DNA of 64,000 nt, from NCBI RefSeq assembly GCF_016862995.1, contig NZ_BOOA01000001.1, forward strand, positions 62,001 through 126,000, in the 5' to 3' direction. Below the pieces are notes generated by a model. The model was given only the letters and a program-made list of their open reading frames with translations, did no database searches and had not been told where the DNA came from. The stretch comes from Acrocarpospora phusangensis (GTDB lineage: Bacteria; Actinomycetota; Actinomycetes; Streptosporangiales; Streptosporangiaceae). Of this stretch, positions 59,290 to 64,000 are shown piece by piece. Numbering within the stretch: the stretch's first letter is position 1; every line of letters begins with the position of its first letter. The translations under genes and the position numbers were made by a program.

Positions 59290-60122
59290 CCGGAACCGGC
59301 CCGGTAGCTGGCCGGCCGGCGTTCGGCGATGTGCTTGAGCACCCGGCGGGCGGTGGCGATCTCGGCGGCCACGTCCAGTTCGGCGACCGCCAGGCCGGCC
59401 TTGGACCAGGTCCTGGCCAGGATGTCGCCGCCGGGGCCGACCACCTTGGCCTGGCCGAGGAAGCGCATGCCGCCGAGCGCGCCGGTCTGGTTGGAGGAGG
59501 CCAGGACGACCTGGTTCTCGGCGGCGCGGGCGCAGTCGTACAGGTCGAAGAGGCGGGACTGGCGGTCCTGGGCCATGCGGGGGGCGCGGTTGGTGATGCT
59601 GGTGGGCCAGGCGGACAGGCAGGCGATGATCTCGGCTCCGTCCAGAACCAGGCTGCGGGCCGACTCGGGGAAGGTCTTGTCGTAGTCGATCAGCATGCCG
59701 ATCCGGCCCACGGGGGTGTCGAACGCGTCGAACCGGTCGCCGGGGTCGTAGGCGGCGGCCTCCCCGGCGGGCAGGTGCACCTTGCGGTGGCGGCCGAGCA
59801 CGCCGTCGCCGGTCACGCAGACGGCGGCGTTGAAGCGGCGTTCGCCGTCGGCCTCGCGGTAGCCGACGCAGACGACCATGCCGGCCGCCAGTTCGGCGAC
59901 CTGCTTGAGCAGCGGGTCGTCCGGGGCGAGCGCGGGCGGCAGCGCCTCGGGGTCGGGGTCGCGCAGGTCGGCGAGGTAGCCGCCGAGGGCCGCGTCGGGC
60001 AGCACGAGCAGGCCCGCGCCGGCCGTACGCGCGTCGGCGATCAGCTTGGCGATCCGGCGCAGGTCGAACTCCAGGTCGCGGCCGAAGCTCGCGGAGGCGG
60101 CGGCGATCCGTACGGTGGCCAT
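59286..60122 (-). CDS. Nitrilase-superfamily pseudoenzyme (catalytic Glu and Cys replaced by Asp)
   Basis: 278 residues. It aligns along its length with the next gene product and is clearly a carbon-nitrogen hydrolase fold. In the active-site triad E-K-C, the Glu position is Asp43 (LLVLPDAALGGYL), Lys114 is kept (RHRKVHLP) and the nucleophile Cys is Asp146 (GMLIDYDKTFPE). A nitrilase cannot work without the Cys, so this is probably a regulatory or scaffolding partner, or has acquired another activity. It is a full-length, conserved-looking gene between nitrilase and glycosyltransferase, so not a random decay. ATGA overlap with the glycosyltransferase suggests linked expression. Confidence 0.87.
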   Translation of the reverse strand: MATVRIAAASASFGRDLEFDLRRIAKLIADARTAGAGLLVLPDAALGGYLADLRDPDPEALPPALAPDDPLLKQVAELAAGMVVCVGYREADGERRFNAAVCVTGDGVLGRHRKVHLPAGEAAAYDPGDRFDAFDTPVGRIGMLIDYDKTFPESARSLVLDGAEIIACLSAWPTSITNRAPRMAQDRQSRLFDLYDCARAAENQVVLASSNQTGALGGMRFLGQAKVVGPGGDILARTWSKAGLAVAELDVAAEIATARRVLKHIAERRPASYRAGSG

Positions 60123-60229
60123 GGGTCAGGATCCTCCCGGGAAACCCGCGAAGCCCATGAAGCACATGACGTTTCGGACATCCCGGGCACCCCGAGCGCC
60201 CCGGGGACCACGGACGCCCGGCCCGCCGG

Positions 60230-61069
60230 TCACGCGGCCGTCCACGGCAGGGGTTTCCGGATATAGGTTTCGGGGCGGCGGTCGCGCAGGTGGCCCATGG
60301 AGCGGCGGGCGGCGGCGAGCGCGGCCCGCACGTCCAGCTCCGCCACGGCCATCCCGCCCTCCACCGGCGTCGCCGCGAGGATCTCCCCGCCCGGTGCGAC
60401 GATCTTGGCCCGGCCGACGAAACGCAGGTCCCCGAAGCTGCCCGACTGGTTGGCCGACAGCCAGACCACCTGGTTCTCCAGCGCCCGCGCCTGGTCGAAC
60501 AGGTCGAACCTGCGCGTCCACCGGTCCTCCGCCAGATCCGGAGCCGGATCCGTACGGCTGGCCGGCCACGCCGACACGCACACCACGATCTCGGCCCCGT
60601 CCAGCGCCAGGGCCCGCGCCGCCTCGGGGAACGCCTTGTCGTAGCAGATCAGCATGCCCAGCCTGCCCGCCGGGGTGTCGAAGGCGGCGAACCCGTCCCC
60701 GGCCGCGTAGGAGCTGTCCTCCGCGAGCGGCTGGTGCACCTTGCGGTGATGGCCGAGCACGCCGTCGCCGGTCACGCAGACGACGCTGTTGTAGCGCAGG
60801 TCGCCGTCCGCCTCGCAGTATCCGGCGCAGACCACCATGTCACCGGCGAGGTCACGCAGCCGCCGCAGTTCGGGGCCGTCGGCGGCGAGCGCGGGCGGCC
60901 CCTCCGCGTCGCCCTCCAGGTTGGCCAGGTAGCCGCCGAGGCAGGCCTCCGGCAGGGCCAGGACCTGGACCCCGTTAGCTCTGGCCCGGCCGATCAGGCC
61001 CTCGACGCGGGTGAAGCACTCCGCCATGTCCCGGCCGAACGGGGCCGCCACCGCGGCCATCCTGATCAT
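60230..61069 (-). CDS. Nitrilase (Nit6803-type carbon-nitrogen hydrolase) of the nitrogen-starvation cluster
   Basis: 279 residues. Complete triad: Glu41 (ALPEACLGGYL), Lys110 (HHRKVHQPL) and Cys142 (GMLICYDKAFPE). It should hydrolyse a nitrile or amide to release ammonia. By context it is the nitrilase of the MSMEG_0565-0572/sll0783-0787-type cluster. It overlaps the GNAT-AIR gene by ATGA. The 107 bases to its paralogue contain no other gene. Confidence 0.88.
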   Translation of the reverse strand: MIRMAAVAAPFGRDMAECFTRVEGLIGRARANGVQVLALPEACLGGYLANLEGDAEGPPALAADGPELRRLRDLAGDMVVCAGYCEADGDLRYNSVVCVTGDGVLGHHRKVHQPLAEDSSYAAGDGFAAFDTPAGRLGMLICYDKAFPEAARALALDGAEIVVCVSAWPASRTDPAPDLAEDRWTRRFDLFDQARALENQVVWLSANQSGSFGDLRFVGRAKIVAPGGEILAATPVEGGMAVAELDVRAALAAARRSMGHLRDRRPETYIRKPLPWTAA

Positions 61070-62748
61070 GCGGGTCCCAGGCCGGTGACCGGGCCGGGGA
61101 ACGCCTCGGTCAGTTCGCCGTCCGGCCAGCGGAGCCGTACGCCGCGGCCTTGGGTCAGCTCGCCGCACTCGGCGCCGGTGGCGGGTCCGGCAGGGAGGGC
61201 GGGGGCGCCCGGGGCGTCGGCGGTGAGCATGGCGAAGCCGGGGAAGCAGGTCAGCCAGTCGCCCACGGTGGCGTCCGGGGGGCGGGGCAGGTCGGCCATG
61301 TCCAGGACGGCGCCGCAGGAGCCGGCCTCGGCGAGCATGCCGAGGGTGCCGGCGATCCCGGCCATGGACACGTCCTTGGCGGCGGCGGGCCTGGCCGCGC
61401 CGACCGCGCCGATCATGGCGCGCAGGTCCGCGGTGGTGCGGGTGGAGGTGGAGTCCCACTGGCGTCCGGTGTAGCCGGGGCGCCAGCGTCCGCCCAGGTC
61501 GGCGGTGAGCCGGATCCGGTGGCCGGGACGGCCGCCGCCGCCCGGCACCGGCTGGGCGGCGCGGCCGATGGCGGTCACCGAGAGCGCGGCAGGGACGCCG
61601 AGCTGGGTGTGACCGCCGAGCACCGGCACGCCGTACGCCTCGGCGGCGCGGTACAGGCCGGCCAGGACCCGGGCGGCGAAGGAGGCGTCCCTGGCGGCGA
61701 GCGCGTCCAGCAGCCCGGACGGGGTCGCGCCCATGGCGGCCAGGTCGTTGACGTTGACCAGCACGGCGCACCACCCGGCCCAGTCGGGGTCGCGTTCCAC
61801 CATCGACGGCAGGATGGCGTCGCAGCAGGCGACCAGGTCGCTGCCGGGCACGGGCGCGCCGTCGTCGCCCACGAAGCCGCGCCCGCCGGGAGCGAGCCCG
61901 CGCAGCAGCGGCCCCAGCGGGGCCTTGGTGTCGGCGGCGGCCGCGATCCTGCCGATCGGCCAGCGCATCAGCACGTGCGGCACGCCCTCCACGCGCACCG
62001 GGCGGACCCGGCGCCAGCCGAGGCGGGCGAACAGCGACTCGTGCCTGGCCTGCACGTCGGCCTCGAAGCGCAGCACCCCGGCCTCCTCGGCGTACGCGCA
62101 GGCGGCGCGGACCAGGGCCGGGCCGACGCCGGGCGCGCCCCGCTGCCCCGGCGCGACCACCAGCCGCCCGCCGCGCCACCACCCGATGTCGGGCCCGTCG
62201 TCGGCGGGTCCCAGCCGGACCCCGCCGAGCACGGTCCCGGCGGGGTCGCGGGCGACCAGCACCACGGTCCGCGGATCGTCGTCGCGGAAGTCCAGGTCAC
62301 TGTCGGCGAACAGCGCCTGGTCCTCCACGAACACCCGCCGCCGCAGCATGCGGTAGGCGAGCACGGCGCCCCGGTCGGCGGCGGGGCCGATGGTGAACGG
62401 CCGCGGCGGCCGGGTGCCACCGCCGCCGAGGATGGCCGGCACGTCCAGCTCGGCCGGCCACGGCTCGGCCAGCCGGCCCTCGACTCCGAGCAGGGTGTCG
62501 CAGACCGACCCGGCGAACCGGGTCTGCTTGGTGAGCCTGACGTGAACAGTCGGCCTGGCCGATCTGGACTGCGCGGAGTGCGCCGCATAGACGGAATGCC
62601 TGAGCGACGCGGTCAACGCGGTCGGCCCGGTCAACGCGGTCGGCCCGGCTGGGGCGGCTGGGACGTTCAACGCCGTTGGCGCCGGTGGCGTGATTGGAAG
62701 TTCCGGCTTTCGTGGGGTGTTGGGCGTGGGGTGCATGGTTTGTGTCAC
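61066..62748 (-). CDS. GNAT acetyltransferase-AIR synthase-like fusion (MSMEG_0567/Sll0786-Sll0787 type)
   Basis: 560 residues. After a Pro/Ala/Thr-rich N-terminal tail of about 60 residues come a GNAT domain (about 110-270; MLRRRVFVEDQALFADSDLD, LVVAPGQRGAPGVGPALVRA) and an AIR-synthase/PurM-like ATP-binding domain (about 285-540; GDDGAPVPGSDLVACCDAIL, VNVNDLAAMGATPSGLLDAL, KDVSMAGIAGTLGMLAEAGS). The cyanobacterial cluster has these as two genes, as I recall. The start is taken as GTG 62748, overlapping the radical SAM stop (GTGA) with AGG just upstream; ATG 62736 is possible. Confidence 0.85.
   Translation of the reverse strand: MTQTMHPTPNTPRKPELPITPPAPTALNVPAAPAGPTALTGPTALTASLRHSVYAAHSAQSRSARPTVHVRLTKQTRFAGSVCDTLLGVEGRLAEPWPAELDVPAILGGGGTRPPRPFTIGPAADRGAVLAYRMLRRRVFVEDQALFADSDLDFRDDDPRTVVLVARDPAGTVLGGVRLGPADDGPDIGWWRGGRLVVAPGQRGAPGVGPALVRAACAYAEEAGVLRFEADVQARHESLFARLGWRRVRPVRVEGVPHVLMRWPIGRIAAAADTKAPLGPLLRGLAPGGRGFVGDDGAPVPGSDLVACCDAILPSMVERDPDWAGWCAVLVNVNDLAAMGATPSGLLDALAARDASFAARVLAGLYRAAEAYGVPVLGGHTQLGVPAALSVTAIGRAAQPVPGGGGRPGHRIRLTADLGGRWRPGYTGRQWDSTSTRTTADLRAMIGAVGAARPAAAKDVSMAGIAGTLGMLAEAGSCGAVLDMADLPRPPDATVGDWLTCFPGFAMLTADAPGAPALPAGPATGAECGELTQGRGVRLRWPDGELTEAFPGPVTGLGPA
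62611..62646. repeat. 18-bp perfect tandem repeat in the GNAT-AIR gene
   Basis: GGTCAACGCGGTCGGCCC is repeated twice without mismatch. It encodes Gly-Pro-Thr-Ala-Leu-Thr twice in the disordered N-terminal tail. It keeps frame, so its copy number could vary. Confidence 0.85.
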
Positions 62749-63800
62749 CCGCCTGCCATGGCCAGCGCGCTGCACGCCCCGCAGGCCGCGCACCCCGCCC
62801 GCTGCTCGGCCCCCGTCATCCCGGCGGCCTTGAGCAGCACCGCCACCCGCTCCGTGACATCCCTGACGAGCTCCTTGGCGGGGGCGGGAACGCCGTCGCG
62901 CCGGGCCAGCGTGCCCGCCATCGGGCGCAGCGGGACCACGAAAGGGTAGACGCCCCGCTCGATCAGCCGGGCCGCGCCCGCGACCAGTTCGCCGGGGTCC
63001 TCCCCCAGGCCGACCAGCAGGTACGTGGAGACGCGGTTCCTGCCGAAGACCCGTACCGCCTCGTCCCACGCCGACTCGTACGCCGCCAGGGGCACGCTCG
63101 CCTTGCCCGGCATCCACCGCCGCCGGACCTCGTCGTCCAGCGACTCCACGTGGATGCCGATGGCCGCGGCTCCCGCGGCGCGCAGCCGGCCGATCCAGGC
63201 CAGGTCGCCGGGCGGCTCGCACTGCACCTGGATGGGCAGCCCGGGCACGGCCGCCAGCACCGCGCGCACGCTCCGCACGAGCACCCGGGCTCCCCGGTCG
63301 GGGCCGCTGGTGGTACCCGTGGTCATCACCATCTGGCGCACGCCGTCCAGGCGGACGGCCGCCTCGGCGACCTCGGCCAGCTGCGCCGGGGTCTTGGCGG
63401 CGACCGTCGCGCCGGAGCGGAGGGACTCCTCGATGGCGCAGAACCGGCAGCGGTCGGCTTCGCCGTACCGGACGCAGGTCTGGACGACGGTGGTGGCCAG
63501 CACGTCGGAGCCGTGCAGCTTGGCGATCTTCTCGTACGGCACGCCGTCGGCGGTGGCCAGGTCGTAGAAGCGCGGGCGCCGTACCGGGCGGATGGCCAGG
63601 CCGGTGTCCGTGCCGCCCAGGTAGAGACGCCCTTCGCGGACCACGTACGGACTGTCGGGGTTGAGGGGGATCGCGGCGTTCGCGCCGTCGACCACCAGGT
63701 GGCCGTCGTCGCTCGGCCCCGCTCCCCCGGCCCGCCGGACCGGCGCGTCGAGCCGTACGCCGCGGATGGCGACGTCGACCCGGGTTCCCATCCGGTCCAT
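62745..63800 (-). CDS. MSMEG_0568-type radical SAM protein
   Basis: 351 residues. The likely [4Fe-4S] ligands are TCVRYGEADRCRFCAIEE, spaced C-x8-C-x2-C instead of the usual C-x3-C-x2-C. VQCEPPGDLAWIGRL and IGIHVESLDDEVRRRWMPGK are TIM-barrel parts. The C-terminus adds CAACGACS, which may bind a second cluster. It should generate a radical for an unknown step in the nitrogen-starvation cluster. The start is ATG 63800, sharing one base with the stop of the upstream gene; ATG 63791 is also possible. Confidence 0.88.
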   Translation of the reverse strand: MDRMGTRVDVAIRGVRLDAPVRRAGGAGPSDDGHLVVDGANAAIPLNPDSPYVVREGRLYLGGTDTGLAIRPVRRPRFYDLATADGVPYEKIAKLHGSDVLATTVVQTCVRYGEADRCRFCAIEESLRSGATVAAKTPAQLAEVAEAAVRLDGVRQMVMTTGTTSGPDRGARVLVRSVRAVLAAVPGLPIQVQCEPPGDLAWIGRLRAAGAAAIGIHVESLDDEVRRRWMPGKASVPLAAYESAWDEAVRVFGRNRVSTYLLVGLGEDPGELVAGAARLIERGVYPFVVPLRPMAGTLARRDGVPAPAKELVRDVTERVAVLLKAAGMTGAEQRAGCAACGACSALAMAGG

Positions 63801-64000
63801 CAGAACATGTACGTCGAGTTGATGATCGCGCCCTTGCGGGCGTAATGGATGAGCGCGTCCTGCACGTCCAGCGGATGCGTCGGGATCACGCCCTCCATCA
63901 GGTCCTCCTCGCGGGCGCCGTGCAGGGACAGGCCGAAGCGGCAGCAGAAGACCTTGCCGCCCTCGGCGATGAAGGTCTTGAGCGAGTTGTTGATGTTGTG
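63800..64000 (-). CDS. MSMEG_0572/Sll0783-type nitrogen-starvation protein (5' end beyond window)
   Basis: Only the last 66 codons are seen, open at base 64000. The sequence includes FCCRFGLSLHGAREEDLMEG, GVIPTHPLDVQDALIHYARK and ends INSTYMF. This is the small DsrE-like protein that leads the cluster in mycobacteria and cyanobacteria. Its two adjacent cysteines (FCC) may be functional. The stop shares a base with the radical SAM start, so it belongs to the same operon. Confidence 0.8.
   Translation of the reverse strand, partial: HNINNSLKTFIAEGGKVFCCRFGLSLHGAREEDLMEGVIPTHPLDVQDALIHYARKGAIINSTYMF

Overview
The window is high-GC DNA with GTG and TTG starts, dense 4-bp start/stop overlaps, and actinobacterial marker families: a DUF574-type SAM methyltransferase, an F420-dependent NADP reductase-like protein, a DosR/DevR-type two-component system and the mycobacterial MSMEG_0565-0572 type nitrogen-starvation cluster. 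A filamentous actinomycete, perhaps of the Streptosporangiales, fits best. The genus is inference. No rRNA, tRNA, CRISPR array, transposase or replication origin was seen.

Layout. (1) 1-4525: sugar-acid oxidation operon (alcohol dehydrogenase, SDR, IlvD/Edd dehydratase) with a LacI regulator cut by the left edge. (2) 4729-5277: secreted RTX-repeat protein. (3) 5370-9461: a DevR-type hypoxia/dormancy module: Acg-like nitroreductase, split-barrel flavoprotein, two-GAF sensor kinase and DevR-like regulator, tied together by GGGAC-N4-GTCCC boxes. (4) 9505-12927: a LuxR-type ATPase regulator among three gene remnants (DJ-1/PfpI, questin oxidase, RibD-type reductase). (5) 12940-22472: a 1658-residue HTH-ATPase protein with about thirty 35-residue repeats, a small membrane protein, a DUF574 methyltransferase, a membrane protein and a frameshifted HTH-NACHT-membrane protein. 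(6) 22507-28818: lipoprotein, MacB-type ABC operon and an OmpR/kinase pair sharing an 11-bp-spaced direct repeat. (7) 28937-33043: 76-bp tandem repeats, two small proteins with a common sequence motif and a large polytopic membrane protein. (8) 33089-44847: sugar uptake and catabolism (solute-binding protein, two permeases, isomerase, FGGY kinase, two LacI regulators, GH116 hydrolase) with matching LacI-type operators. (9) 44897-46758: F420-type reductase, DinB and hemerythrin genes. (10) 46879-55035: a compact NRPS locus (C-PCP, C, glycosyltransferase, C-A-PCP) plus a convergent GT2 gene, both promoter regions carrying a CebR-like palindrome. (11) 55130-58238: GH15 hydrolase and a divergent SDR/HxlR pair. 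(12) 58225-64000: MSMEG_0565-0572 type cluster with two nitrilase paralogues, one lacking the catalytic Glu and Cys.

How the parts work together. Several blocks look self-contained, each with regulator, target genes and visible DNA sites: the DevR module, the OmpR/ABC module, the LacI/GH116/sugar-transport module and the NRPS locus. The best candidates for undescribed biology are the repeat-ATPase/NACHT island, the CebR-like-box NRPS-glycosyltransferase locus, and the active/inactive nitrilase pair. Family calls come from reading the translations by eye; no database search was possible.
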